A program made the position numbers and the translations under genes. The notes under the pieces were generated by a model. That model was not told the origin of the DNA and searched no databases. It saw only the letters and a program-made list of their open reading frames with translations. 28,456 bases of DNA from Alphaproteobacteria bacterium (lineage in GTDB: Bacteria > Pseudomonadota > Alphaproteobacteria > RS24). The stretch is taken from contig JAKMCZ010000286.1 of the NCBI GenBank assembly GCA_022428185.1, positions 1 through 28,456 of the forward strand, in the 5' to 3' direction. Positions within the stretch are counted from its first letter, which is position 1. Every line of letters begins with the position of its first letter. Shown one piece after another: positions 1 to 8,731 of the stretch.

Positions 1-50
1 CGGTTGCCAGGATTTTGTTGGCGACGTCCGCGCCCACGAGACCGTTTCAT
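1..50 (-). CDS. DUF4167 family protein, N-terminal fragment
   Basis: Only the first 16 codons lie in the window; the gene runs off the left edge. The minus strand reads ATG at 50-48, with GGAAG four bases upstream, and encodes MKRSRGRGRRQQNPGN. Seen: a short Arg/Gly/Gln/Asn-rich basic start. Known: alphaproteobacterial DUF4167 proteins begin with just such a basic, low-complexity stretch and are commonly the next gene after prmC, as here. The function of the family is unknown; nucleic-acid binding is only an inference from the charge. With so few residues the assignment rests as much on position as on sequence. Confidence 0.55.
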   Translation of the reverse strand, partial: MKRSRGRGRRQQNPGN

Positions 51-177
51 CTAACTTCCAATATCGTTATGTTGGCGGCCAGTTTGACCCGGCCCTTTCA
101 GCTTTTAATTGTTACGATGCGAAACTCCTAAAGCCTTCTTCAGCACTCTTTAGATGACCATTTGGAGAAATTCACTT

Positions 178-197
178 GCAGGCTTCAAGCAACCTGC
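178..197. other. Short hairpin in the prmC to DUF4167 spacer
   Basis: The 210-base spacer between prmC and the DUF4167 start contains one inverted repeat: GCAGG and CCTGC arms, extendable to 7 pairs with one G-T pair, around a 6-base loop. On the minus strand it is not followed by a U tract, so it is not a typical intrinsic terminator. It may still attenuate or mark the 3' end of the prmC message. A T-rich run lies at 245-262 on the plus strand. Nothing else in the spacer looks like a gene. Confidence 0.3.
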
Positions 198-260
198 TTC
201 TTGAACAAAAGCAACCTAGCCGTTTGGCGATTGTTTTTCAAACCCCTTTTTGGATTTTTT

Positions 261-1142
261 TTACCCTGTCTTTTGAGCCTGCTTTTGACCTAAGACCACG
301 CGGTCACGGTCGGCCAAATCCTGCCGCACAGAAATATTTTGAAATCCGGCAGATTGCATCAATCCCGACACGGCCTCGGCCTGCGTCGCGCCGATTTCCA
401 GCACCAAATACCCACCTTCATTGAGGCAGTCCATCGCCGGCGCAATCAGCAACCGATAGGCGGACAATCCGTCTGCGCCGCCATCGAGCGCGGCGCGCGG
501 GTCGAAAAATTGCACATCGGGTGCAAGCGTGCTCAATTCGTCGCGCGCAATATAAGGCGGATTGGAAACAATCATGTCAAAGCGCATATCCTTATGCCCC
601 GCAATGCCGGCCAACCAATCGCCTGTGCGCATGGAAGCGCGCGCGCGCAGTCCCAACCGATGCGCATTCAAACGCGCTATACGCAAAGCCGCGCGACTTT
701 TATCGACGGCCAAACCACGTGCATTTGGGCGTTCAGCCAATAATGTCAAAATAAGACAACCCGAGCCGGTGCCGAGGTCGAGCAATTTCAAGTCGCGCTT
801 ATCGGGCAAAATAGCCAATGCGCTATCAATTAATGTTTCGCTATCAGGGCGCGGGTCGAGCACTGCCGCGCCGACCCGAAATGCACGGCCCCAAAATTCT
901 TTCACGCCGATAATTTTCGCAATCGGTTTTCCGGCTTTGCGCAAATCGGTTAGCGTCATCGCCGCCGAAACAATCGCCGCGCTCACTTGCTCATTGGCTT
1001 TGAGTGCCAGCTCAGTTTCGGTCAACCGGCTGACATGAGCCAGCAACAGCCGCGCATCGAGCGCAGCGGTCGGGTCATCAGCCGCCGCCAATTCATCTGC
1101 CATGCGGCGTTGCAAATCAGCAAGACGCGTGTCGTCGCTCAC
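261..1142 (-). CDS. prmC: Peptide chain release factor N5-glutamine methyltransferase
   Basis: PrmC (HemK) methylates the glutamine of the GGQ motif in class I release factors using S-adenosylmethionine, which speeds peptide release. The 293-residue protein has an N-terminal helical domain with the RPDSE segment at 98-102, a Rossmann methyltransferase fold with motif I DLGTGSG at 122-128, and the diagnostic catalytic NPPY at 194-197. Length is normal for the family. Its ATG overlaps the stop of prfA by 4 nt, so translation is probably coupled to that of its own substrate, a widespread arrangement. Nothing odd was seen. Confidence 0.96.
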   Translation of the reverse strand: MSDDTRLADLQRRMADELAAADDPTAALDARLLLAHVSRLTETELALKANEQVSAAIVSAAMTLTDLRKAGKPIAKIIGVKEFWGRAFRVGAAVLDPRPDSETLIDSALAILPDKRDLKLLDLGTGSGCLILTLLAERPNARGLAVDKSRAALRIARLNAHRLGLRARASMRTGDWLAGIAGHKDMRFDMIVSNPPYIARDELSTLAPDVQFFDPRAALDGGADGLSAYRLLIAPAMDCLNEGGYLVLEIGATQAEAVSGLMQSAGFQNISVRQDLADRDRVVLGQKQAQKTG

Positions 1143-2212
1143 GCCGTCTCGTCGACAGCAGCCAAACGCTGCGTCTGGTCTTCGCGGATAAGCGCCTCGA
1201 CCATTTCATCGAGCCCATCACCGGCAAGAATTTTCTCCAGCTTGTGCAGGGTCAGATTGATGCGGTGATCGGTGACGCGGCCTTGCGGAAAATTATAAGT
1301 TCGGATGCGCTCGGAGCGGTCGCCCGAACCGACTTGGCTTTTGCGGTCGGCGGCGCGTTCGCTATCGGCGCGCTCGCGCTCAACCTCAAACAGGCGGGCG
1401 CGCAAAACCTGCATCGCCTTAGCGCGATTTTTATGCTGCGATTTCTCATCTTGTTGCGACACGGTAATGCCGGTCGGCAAATGGGTTATGCGCACCGCGC
1501 TATCGGTCGTGTTGACCGACTGCCCACCGGGCCCTGAGGCGCGAAACACATCGACGCGCAAATCCTTTTCCTCGATTTTCACATCAACTTCTTCCGGCTC
1601 GGGCAACACCGCCACCGTCGCGGCCGAGGTATGAATTCGTCCGCCGCTTTCGGTCTCCGGCACGCGTTGAACCCGATGCACGCCGCTTTCAAACTTCAGC
1701 CGTGCGAACACACCCTTGCCGCGAATGGCGGTAACAATTTCCTTATAGCCGCCCACCTCGCCATCTGACTGGCTGATAATCTCCGATTTCCAACCCAGAA
1801 TATCGGCATAGCGCGCATACATGCGAAACAAATTGCCGGCAAATAATGCCGCCTCATCGCCGCCCGTTCCGGCGCGCACTTCGACAATCACATTCAATTC
1901 ATCGGCGCTGTCTTTCGGCAATAGCAGAATTTCCAGTGCTGCCTCCATATCGGGCAGTTTGGCTTCAATCTCGGGCAATTCAATCGCCGCCAGCTCAGCC
2001 ATTTCACTATCATCGCCTTCGCTTAAAGCGCGCAAATCTTCGGCCTCAGAAAAGGCGGCGCGATATTCGCGAATGGCCGACACGAGCGGGTCTATTGCGG
2101 CAAATTCTTTCGATAATTCGACAAATCGCTCAGGCGGCAATTCGCCGTTCATTTCTTCCTGCAAGGCTTCGGCCCGCGCCAGAATGGCGTCAAGGCGTTC
2201 AACGGGCAACAT
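1139..2212 (-). CDS. prfA: Peptide chain release factor 1
   Basis: RF1 recognises UAA and UAG stop codons and triggers peptidyl-tRNA hydrolysis. The 357-residue length is typical. Visible landmarks are the codon-recognition tripeptide PxT, here PET at 185-187 within RVPETESGGRIHTS, and the catalytic GGQ at 229-231 (SGPGGQSVNTT). The variable middle residue of PxT is Glu rather than the Ala or Val common in Proteobacteria; PET also occurs in Firmicutes RF1, so it should be functional. PxT rather than SPF separates RF1 from RF2. AAGGA sits 9 bases before the ATG, just inside the end of ispG, 2 bases before which the two genes are separated. Confidence 0.97.
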   Translation of the reverse strand: MLPVERLDAILARAEALQEEMNGELPPERFVELSKEFAAIDPLVSAIREYRAAFSEAEDLRALSEGDDSEMAELAAIELPEIEAKLPDMEAALEILLLPKDSADELNVIVEVRAGTGGDEAALFAGNLFRMYARYADILGWKSEIISQSDGEVGGYKEIVTAIRGKGVFARLKFESGVHRVQRVPETESGGRIHTSAATVAVLPEPEEVDVKIEEKDLRVDVFRASGPGGQSVNTTDSAVRITHLPTGITVSQQDEKSQHKNRAKAMQVLRARLFEVERERADSERAADRKSQVGSGDRSERIRTYNFPQGRVTDHRINLTLHKLEKILAGDGLDEMVEALIREDQTQRLAAVDETA

Positions 2213-2214
2213 GG

Positions 2215-3327
2215 CTAATTTCCTTCAGTGTTTTTTGTAGCGCTCATGGCTGCCGCTTTGGCTTCAACCAGCCCGACCAAATGGTCAATCATTTCATCAT
2301 GCGGCTTTTTATGGTCAGGGCGACCCTCGAGATAAACCATGCCAGCCTCGTTGCCGCCGCCGGTGAAGCCGATATCGGTTTCGCGCGCTTCGCCCGGCCC
2401 GTTGACCACACAGCCAATAATCGACAGGGTAATCGGCTCGGCAATATGCGCCAGCCTGCTCTCTAATTGCTGAACCGTTTTAATCACATCAAAGCCCTGA
2501 CGCGCGCAAGACGGGCAAGAGATAATCGTCACACCGCGATGGCGAAGCCCCAAACTTTTGAGCATTTCAAAACCGACCTTCACCTCATCAACCGGGTCAG
2601 ATGACAGAGAGACCCGGATTGTATCGCCAATGCCGGCCCATAATAGATTGCCCAAACCGACCGACGATTTCACCGTGCCGCTCATCAGCCCACCCGCTTC
2701 AGTAATACCGATATGCAACGGACAGTCGACCACCTCAGCAAGTTTTTGATAGGCCGCCACCGACATAAAAACATCAGAGGCCTTGACCGAAATTTTATAT
2801 TCGTCAAAGCCGTGACGTTGCAATAAATCGACATGATAGAGCGCGCTATCGACCATCGCATCGGGGCAAGGCTCGCCATATTGGTCGAGCAAATGTTTTT
2901 CCAGCGATCCCGCATTGACGCCGATACGCATCGAGCAGCCATTGGCTTTCGCCGCTGCAACCACTTCACCGACCCGCTTATCATCGCCAATATTGCCCGG
3001 ATTGATGCGCAAACATGCCGCCCCCGCATCAGCCGCCTCAATAGCACGGCGATAGTGAAAATGAATATCGGCCACGATCGGCGCGCGCGCTGCGTCAACA
3101 ATTTCCTTAAGCGCCGCCGTTGCCACCTCATCAGGGCAAGACACACGCACAATATCTGCACCCGCTTCTTCCAGCGCTTTGACCTGCGCAATCGTCGCCG
3201 CCGCGTCATCGCTGGGCGTATTGGTCATTGATTGCACGGCAATCGGCGCGTCGCCGCCGACCGGCACATCACCAACCATAATCTGACGGCTTTTGCGCCG
3301 CTCAATATGTCGCCACGGACGGAGCAT
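2215..3327 (-). CDS. ispG: 4-hydroxy-3-methylbut-2-en-1-yl diphosphate synthase
   Basis: IspG (GcpE) is the iron-sulfur enzyme of the non-mevalonate isoprenoid pathway that reductively converts methylerythritol cyclodiphosphate to HMBPP. The roughly 370-residue protein has an N-terminal TIM barrel and a C-terminal cluster-binding domain. The three cluster ligands are in SCPSC (about residues 271-275) and GCVVNGPGEA (about 306-315), with the conserved Glu following. A TTG codon at 3330 directly precedes the ATG at 3327; I prefer the ATG because AGG is then 5 bases away. The gene lies 9 bases after the RodZ-like gene. In several Rhodospirillales hisS separates ispG from prfA; here it does not. 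Confidence 0.96.
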   Translation of the reverse strand: MLRPWRHIERRKSRQIMVGDVPVGGDAPIAVQSMTNTPSDDAAATIAQVKALEEAGADIVRVSCPDEVATAALKEIVDAARAPIVADIHFHYRRAIEAADAGAACLRINPGNIGDDKRVGEVVAAAKANGCSMRIGVNAGSLEKHLLDQYGEPCPDAMVDSALYHVDLLQRHGFDEYKISVKASDVFMSVAAYQKLAEVVDCPLHIGITEAGGLMSGTVKSSVGLGNLLWAGIGDTIRVSLSSDPVDEVKVGFEMLKSLGLRHRGVTIISCPSCARQGFDVIKTVQQLESRLAHIAEPITLSIIGCVVNGPGEARETDIGFTGGGNEAGMVYLEGRPDHKKPHDEMIDHLVGLVEAKAAAMSATKNTEGN

Positions 3328-3336
3328 CAAAACCTG

Positions 3337-4242
3337 CTAACGCGATTTAGCCAGAATTGACGCCCGCTCAATTTTTCGCGCCGTCAATATCTGGCCGCGC
3401 CGACCGACTGAGCCAACCGTCGCATCATTGACAAAAAATTCCAGCGCACCCGCATCGCGCGTCGCCAGCGTGTAGCTTTGTTCGTCCAGAGTAAAACCCT
3501 CACCCTGTCGGATAATCGACGAAAACAGCACCCGACCCTCAGCGCTCTCAATCCGCATCCATGTGCGCCGTGCCGCGCGAATTTCAACCATGGCGATATC
3601 GGCGGTTACTTCCGGCAGCGGCGCAATTTCAGTGACGTCAACCGCCACAACCTTATCACCGGACACGCCCGCATCGGTTTCAGCAGCAGCATCGGCAGGT
3701 GGGGTTGATGTCGCTTGCACCTCAGCCTTTGTTTGAGACGGGCTAGGCGGCTCTTGGCGCGGCACCGGCTTTTCGACCGGCGCATTAACCGGCGCTTCTT
3801 GAACCGTCTCTGGTTTGTTTTCGGCGAAGCGCGAATTTTTATCATCATCGCCTGCGCCACCGGCCAACAGCCATAAAATATAAACGACGAATACCGCACC
3901 CACACCGATGGCGATTTTGACCGCACCCGGTATCGGTTCAATCTCGGTTTGCGGATTGGGACCTTGATCTTCAAGATGCGGCACCGCAATCGCGGCTTTA
4001 TAGCGTTCGATTAACTCGCCCGCATTGAGCCCCAAATGCGTGGCATAGGTGCGAATAAAGCCGATGGCATAAACACTGCCCGGCAAGCGCTCAAAATCAT
4101 CATTTTCCAGCGCTTCCAAATGGTCAGAACGGATTTTCAACAGGGCTGAAATATCGTCAAGCGTCGCGTTCGCCGCCTCGCGCGCACCGCGCAAGACACC
4201 GCCGATTTTGTCGCTTTGCATGGCAGTTTCGCCATCAGCCAT
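3337..4242 (-). CDS. RodZ-like helix-turn-helix membrane protein
   Basis: The 301-residue protein has an N-terminal HTH_25 (Xre-type) domain at about 12-80, one transmembrane segment at about 107-128, a Pro/Glu/Ala-rich periplasmic linker, and a C-terminal DUF4115 beta domain over about the last 80 residues. This is the architecture of RodZ, which links MreB filaments to the cell-wall elongation machinery. I chose the ATG at 4242 because GGGA lies about 8 bases upstream; an upstream ATG at 4278 would add 12 residues without a better ribosome site. It sits between ptsP and ispG, as in other alphaproteobacteria. The role in cell shape is inferred from domain order; the gene could be named rodZ. 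Confidence 0.85.
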   Translation of the reverse strand: MADGETAMQSDKIGGVLRGAREAANATLDDISALLKIRSDHLEALENDDFERLPGSVYAIGFIRTYATHLGLNAGELIERYKAAIAVPHLEDQGPNPQTEIEPIPGAVKIAIGVGAVFVVYILWLLAGGAGDDDKNSRFAENKPETVQEAPVNAPVEKPVPRQEPPSPSQTKAEVQATSTPPADAAAETDAGVSGDKVVAVDVTEIAPLPEVTADIAMVEIRAARRTWMRIESAEGRVLFSSIIRQGEGFTLDEQSYTLATRDAGALEFFVNDATVGSVGRRGQILTARKIERASILAKSR

Positions 4243-4284
4243 AGTAAATATCCCTTTCGGAGCCCCTAATCGCTGCAATCATTA

Positions 4285-6537
4285 TCACAACTTTACGCCC
4301 TGTGCATCTGCGATTTCGCTCATCAGCGGGCGCAGGTCAGAGCGGTTTTTCTGCATCGCTCCCCAAACCGCGTGTTCCAAGCGTTTTGTATTCACCGACC
4401 GCACGGTTCGTTTCACCGGCCCGATAGAAGCCGAGGGCAACGAGAAGCGGCGATAGCCTAATCCCAGCAGCGCCATCGCCTCCAATGGGCGCCCGCCCAA
4501 CTCGCCGCAAATCGACACCGGCACATTATGTGCGGCGCACATATCGCGCACTTGCGCCAGCAAGCGCATGGCGGGAAGCGAGAGGAAATCATAGCGGTCG
4601 CTGGTTTGCGGATTGCCACGGTCGGCGGCAAAAAAGAATTGCATCAAATCATTTGTGCCAACGCAAAGAAAATCAACCTGCGGCAAAAGCTGGTCGAGCT
4701 GGAACACCAAGGACGGCACTTCTAACATCGCGCCGACATCAATCGTCGCTGGCACTTTATGACCGAACTTAGCCAGTCGGTCGCGCTCGGCAAACAGCAT
4801 ATCGCGGCTTTCGGTAAATTCCTCAAGCGTCGTAATCAATGGAAACATGACCGATAATTTGCGACCGGCAGCGGCGCGCAATAGAGAGCGCAATTGCACC
4901 CGCACCAAAGCCGGTCGGTCAAGCGCCATGCGGGTAGCACGCCAGCCCATAGCCGGATTTTCTTCCGCCGCCAAACCAAGATAGGGCAACACTTTATCGC
5001 CGCCGACATCGAGCGTGCGGAACACCACATCGCGTTCACCAACCTTATCGAGCACAGCGCGATAAACCTCTTCCTGCTCGTTTTGACGCGGCAGGCGCGC
5101 CGATACCATAAATTGCAATTCGGTTCGAAACAGGCCGATATTATCGGCCCCGCTATCGCCCAGCGTATCGACATCGACCATCAAACCGGCATTCTTATCG
5201 AGCCGCACTTCCTGTCCATCGCGGGTAATGGCGGGCAAATGTTTGATGCGCGCATAACGCTGCATGCGTCTGGCGCGCAAACGTGCCCGGTTAGAATAAG
5301 CTTCGACAATATCGCTGGGCGGATTGAGATGGGCTTCATCGCTGCCAATATCAAGAATGATTTCCTGCCCGTCGCGCGCCGCATTAACAATGCCGCGCGT
5401 ATCGCCCAGCATTGGTAAGTTCAAGGCGCGCGCCACAATCGCCACATGCGCGCCCAACGCGCTTTCTTCAAGCACCAGCCCGCGCAATTTCTTGCGGTCA
5501 TAATCAAGCAGTTCGGCAGGCCCCATTGTCCGCGCCAATAAAATCGCATCGCGCGGCAGCTTGTCTTCCGAGGCCAATTCGGCGCGCCCTGATAAAATTC
5601 GCAATAAGCGGTTCGACAAATCTTCAAAGTCATGCAAACGGTCTCGCAAATAGGCATCGCGGCGACCGCCCAAGCGCGCGCGCATGGCATTATTGACCCT
5701 TTCAACCGCCGCCTCTGCCGTCAGACCGGTGGCGATGGCATCGCGAATACGGCGCATCCAACCGCGATCATTGGCAAACATGCGATAGGCTTCCAGCACC
5801 TGCAAATGTTCGCCCGCATGGCTCACATCTTCGGTCGCCAGCAAATCATCGACATTGCGCCGCAGCTTATACATCGCCGCCGACAGGCGCGCATCTTCTT
5901 CCTCTGCATCATCGCTGATCAGACGTGTTACCTCGACGCGCGGCTCGTGCAGCACGACATGGCCCATCGCCAAACCCTCGGTTAGGCCGCGCCCCTTAAA
6001 CAATTGCGCCGCATCGGGGTCGCTGCCATTAGCAGCGGTTTCTTCGCCGCTGACCGACAACATTTCAGCCATCACCATTGCCACGGTTTGCAACGCTTCG
6101 ACTTCTTGGTCGGCAAAATTACGCTTTTCAGAGTTTTGCACCACCAGCACGCCAGTCATATCGCCGCCGCGTAAGACCGGCACGCCGACAAAGCTTAAAA
6201 ACGGGTCTTCGCCGGTTTCAGGCCGATAGGCAAAACGCGGATGCGACGGCGCATCGGCCAGATTGAGCGGTCGTTTATGCTGCGCGATATCACCGACCAG
6301 CCCCTCGCCAACATGCAATACGGTTTGATGCACCGCATCAGGGTTCAAGCCTTCGGTTGCGCATAATTCCAAATCATCACGCTCACGGCGCAAATAGACC
6401 GAGCACACAGCCGTGTTCATGCTGGCGGCAATCAATTGAACGATTTTATCCAACCGCTCTTGTCGGTCACCGCCATCAGCCATCACTTGGCGCAGGCGGC
6501 GCAATAAAATTCGAGGACCTTCAGTCGAAAGGGGCAC
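4285..6537 (-). CDS. ptsP: Phosphoenolpyruvate-protein phosphotransferase PtsP (EI-Ntr)
   Basis: Enzyme I of the nitrogen phosphotransferase system takes phosphate from PEP and passes it to NPr, controlling nitrogen, potassium and stringent-response functions rather than sugar uptake. The 750 residues comprise a GAF domain (about 25-160), the EI N-terminal/phosphohistidine part with the expected active histidine H364 (ALGAHVAIVARAL), and the PEP-binding TIM barrel with catalytic C677 (SICGELGGRP). The residues before the histidine are LGA rather than the TS of sugar-type EI. The start is a GTG at 6537: the family's RRLRQVMA segment (residues 13-20) argues against starting at the internal Met19. 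No clear Shine-Dalgarno precedes it; a hairpin does (6547-6578). Confidence 0.95.
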   Translation of the reverse strand: MPLSTEGPRILLRRLRQVMADGGDRQERLDKIVQLIAASMNTAVCSVYLRRERDDLELCATEGLNPDAVHQTVLHVGEGLVGDIAQHKRPLNLADAPSHPRFAYRPETGEDPFLSFVGVPVLRGGDMTGVLVVQNSEKRNFADQEVEALQTVAMVMAEMLSVSGEETAANGSDPDAAQLFKGRGLTEGLAMGHVVLHEPRVEVTRLISDDAEEEDARLSAAMYKLRRNVDDLLATEDVSHAGEHLQVLEAYRMFANDRGWMRRIRDAIATGLTAEAAVERVNNAMRARLGGRRDAYLRDRLHDFEDLSNRLLRILSGRAELASEDKLPRDAILLARTMGPAELLDYDRKKLRGLVLEESALGAHVAIVARALNLPMLGDTRGIVNAARDGQEIILDIGSDEAHLNPPSDIVEAYSNRARLRARRMQRYARIKHLPAITRDGQEVRLDKNAGLMVDVDTLGDSGADNIGLFRTELQFMVSARLPRQNEQEEVYRAVLDKVGERDVVFRTLDVGGDKVLPYLGLAAEENPAMGWRATRMALDRPALVRVQLRSLLRAAAGRKLSVMFPLITTLEEFTESRDMLFAERDRLAKFGHKVPATIDVGAMLEVPSLVFQLDQLLPQVDFLCVGTNDLMQFFFAADRGNPQTSDRYDFLSLPAMRLLAQVRDMCAAHNVPVSICGELGGRPLEAMALLGLGYRRFSLPSASIGPVKRTVRSVNTKRLEHAVWGAMQKNRSDLRPLMSEIADAQGVKL

Positions 6538-6546
6538 AGTTGTTTT

Positions 6547-6578
6547 GCCGGAAGCTGCTTGGGCGCAGCTTAACCGGC
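6547..6578 (-). promoter_or_regulatory. Intercistronic hairpin between lysC and ptsP
   Basis: Two perfectly complementary blocks face each other. AAGCTGC and GCAGCTT flank a 6-base loop (6559-6564), and outside them GCCGG pairs with CCGGC, with a 2-base TT bulge on the lysC side. That gives 12 pairs. The lysC stop codon (6572-6570) is inside the structure, and the ptsP GTG begins 9 bases after it on the minus strand. No U tract follows, so a simple intrinsic terminator is unlikely. RNA processing or stability, or control of ptsP translation, are possible roles. Confidence 0.55.
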
Positions 6579-7838
6579 AGCCTCCTCATCTAGGCCGTAA
6601 GCGGCATGCAGCGCGCGCACGGCGGGCTCCACATAATCGGCATCAATCAGCACAGATATTTTTATCTCAGAGGTCGAAATGACATGAATGTTTATGTCCT
6701 GATCGGCAAGTTCCTTAAACATTTTTTGCGCCACTCCGGCATGACTGCGCATGCCGACGCCGATGATGGAAATCTTCGCCATATCAGGCGCGCTTTGCAG
6801 CTCGCGATAATCGAGACTGTCTTTTTCCACCTCGATAACTTTCACCGCGCGGTCAATTTCATCTTGCGACACGGTAAAGGTCACATCTGTGGTTTTGCCG
6901 TCCGGCGACATGTTTTGCACAATCATATCGACATTGACCGCCGCATCAGCCAAAGGGCCGAAAATTTGCGCCGCCACACCGGGGCGGTCGGGCACACCCA
7001 ATAAGGTCAGTTTGGCCTCATTGCGGGCATAAGCGATACCGCTGACAATTTCATGTTCCATAATCTCATCCTCATCGCAGATAAGCGTGCCGACTATACC
7101 ATCTGCCGCCATGTTTTTGAATTTTGGGTCATCGGGCGCGTCAAAGCTGGAGCGCACTTGCAGGCGCACATGATGGCTCATCGCTAATTCGACCGAACGG
7201 GTTTGCAGAACTTTGGCCCCTAAAGACGCCATTTCCAGCATTTCCTCATAGGAAATACGATGCATTTTCTGCGCCGCCGGCACCATGCGCGGGTCGGTTG
7301 TGTAAACCCCGTCAACATCGGTGTAAATATCGCAACGGTCGGCTTTTAACGCCGCCGCGACCGCAACCGCGCTGGTATCTGACCCGCCACGCCCCAAAGT
7401 GGTGATGCGCCCATTGCCGCTCACCCCCTGAAAACCGGCAATCACCGCCACACGGCCTTGCTCAAATTGCGCTTCCATCGCCGCTACATCAATGTCTTCA
7501 ATACGCGCCGCGCCATGCACATCGCTGGTTTTCATGGCGATTTGCCAGCCCAGCCAACTGCGCGCCGCAACACCCAAATCCTGCAACGCCATAGCCAACA
7601 GCCCGACACTGACCTGCTCACCGGCGGACACAACAACGTCATATTCGCGTGCATCATGCAAGCGTGCGACATTGCGCGTCATATCGACCAGCCGGTTGGT
7701 CTCGCCCGACATGGCCGAGACGACAACCGCCACTTGATGACCGGCCGCAACCTCGCGCTGCACATGCGCGGCCACATTGCGAATGCGCTCAATATCGCCC
7801 ACAGACGTGCCGCCGAATTTCATTACCAGACGCGCCAT
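6570..7838 (-). CDS. lysC: Aspartate kinase
   Basis: Aspartokinase phosphorylates aspartate, the first step toward lysine, threonine and methionine. The 422-residue protein begins with the KFGGTSVG signature at 7-14, has the kinase segment TTLGRGGSDTSA at 146-157 and DVDGVYTTDPR at 174-184, and ends with two tandem ACT domains (about 265-410), the usual site of feedback inhibition by lysine or threonine. It is the first gene of a long minus-strand cluster, divergent from ubiG, with GAGA before the ATG. Linkage of lysC to ptsP is common in alphaproteobacteria. The 79-base upstream region is too short for a lysine riboswitch and none is seen. Confidence 0.97.
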   Translation of the reverse strand: MARLVMKFGGTSVGDIERIRNVAAHVQREVAAGHQVAVVVSAMSGETNRLVDMTRNVARLHDAREYDVVVSAGEQVSVGLLAMALQDLGVAARSWLGWQIAMKTSDVHGAARIEDIDVAAMEAQFEQGRVAVIAGFQGVSGNGRITTLGRGGSDTSAVAVAAALKADRCDIYTDVDGVYTTDPRMVPAAQKMHRISYEEMLEMASLGAKVLQTRSVELAMSHHVRLQVRSSFDAPDDPKFKNMAADGIVGTLICDEDEIMEHEIVSGIAYARNEAKLTLLGVPDRPGVAAQIFGPLADAAVNVDMIVQNMSPDGKTTDVTFTVSQDEIDRAVKVIEVEKDSLDYRELQSAPDMAKISIIGVGMRSHAGVAQKMFKELADQDINIHVISTSEIKISVLIDADYVEPAVRALHAAYGLDEEAAG

Positions 7839-7872
7839 AATCTCTTTCGCGTTTCCTTTCGCTTCAATCGCG

Positions 7873-7911
7873 CCTATATAGGGCGTATCTAACCGCCTGC
7901 ATAGTTAAAAT
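7873..7911 (+). promoter_or_regulatory. Divergent lysC/ubiG control region with palindrome and -10-like box
   Basis: The short divergent spacer holds a perfect 10-bp palindrome CCTATATAGG (7873-7882), flanked by CGC and GCG half-sites that are offset by one base. TAAAAT at 7906-7911 matches the -10 consensus at 5 of 6 positions and points toward ubiG. No convincing -35 element was found. The palindrome could be a -10 region for lysC or an operator; both ideas are inference. Confidence 0.3.
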
Positions 7912-7947
7912 GCGTGTTTGAAAGCACATTGGGCAAAAGGAATTGAG

Positions 7948-8709
7948 ATGAGCGAGAGCCAAGCCACGACCGAGCCGATGAGCAGCACAATTGACCCTGC
8001 TGAATTGGCTAAATTCACCGCCATGGCTGAAGATTGGTGGAATCCGACAGGCCAGTTCAAACCTCTGCACAAGTTCAATCCGGTGCGTCTGACCTATATT
8101 CGCGACCGTCTATGCGCTCATTTCGAACGCGACCGCCATGCCGATAAGCCGCTAAGCGGCCTGCGGCTGCTGGATATTGGCTGCGGCGGCGGCTTGTTGA
8201 GCGAACCAATGGCGCGGTTAGGGGCTGACGTAGTCGGGGCCGATGCGGCCGAAGCAAATATTAAAACCGCTGCCCTGCATGCCGAGCAGCAAGGCCTGAA
8301 AATAGATTACCGCGCCGTCACGGCAGAGCAATTGGTGCAAGAGGGCGAGACGTTTGACGCGATTTTGAACATGGAAGTCATCGAACATGTGGCAGACCCA
8401 CAAGCCTTTATGACCGCTTGCAGCGCGCTGATGAACCCCAAAGCAGTGATGTTTTTAGCGACGCTAAACCGCACCATGAAAGCCTTTGCACTAGCCATTG
8501 TCGGCGCCGAATATGTATTGCGTTGGCTGCCGCGCGGCACCCATGAATGGGACAAATTTATCACCCCGAAAGAATTGGAAAATATGGCCGAAACCGCCGG
8601 TTTGGAGTTGTTCACCTCGACCGGCGTCAGTTTCAATCCGCTTTCGGATAAATGGCGCGAAAGTGGCGATATGAGCGTCAATTATATGGGCATGGCCCGC
8701 AAAGCCTAA
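7948..8709 (+). CDS. ubiG: Ubiquinone biosynthesis O-methyltransferase
   Basis: UbiG performs both O-methylations of ubiquinone biosynthesis with S-adenosylmethionine. The 253-residue protein has the family's N-terminal FTAMAEDWWNPTGQFKPLH segment, motif I DIGCGGG at 76-82, and the NMEVIEHVADP and LATLNRT stretches expected of UbiG/COQ3. The ATG at 7948 has AAGGA 6 bases upstream, which is preferred over an in-frame TTG at 7918. It stands alone on the plus strand, divergent from lysC and converging on the amidohydrolase gene with a 22-base gap. Confidence 0.96.
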   Translation: MSESQATTEPMSSTIDPAELAKFTAMAEDWWNPTGQFKPLHKFNPVRLTYIRDRLCAHFERDRHADKPLSGLRLLDIGCGGGLLSEPMARLGADVVGADAAEANIKTAALHAEQQGLKIDYRAVTAEQLVQEGETFDAILNMEVIEHVADPQAFMTACSALMNPKAVMFLATLNRTMKAFALAIVGAEYVLRWLPRGTHEWDKFITPKELENMAETAGLELFTSTGVSFNPLSDKWRESGDMSVNYMGMARKA

Positions 8710-8731
8710 GCCCTCACGCGCCTGACGGTAT

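Noticed and set aside
183..186. A plus-strand open frame at 176-424 near the left edge
   Set aside because: It runs antisense into prmC, starts from a non-ATG codon without a ribosome site, and has no protein-like pattern.
1846..2466. A 206-codon plus-strand open frame across prfA and ispG
   Set aside because: It spans two well-supported minus-strand genes and its Arg/Gln/Pro-rich product resembles no family.
7839..7947. Lysine riboswitch before lysC
   Set aside because: The divergent spacer is far too short for the aptamer and shows no suitable multi-helix structure.
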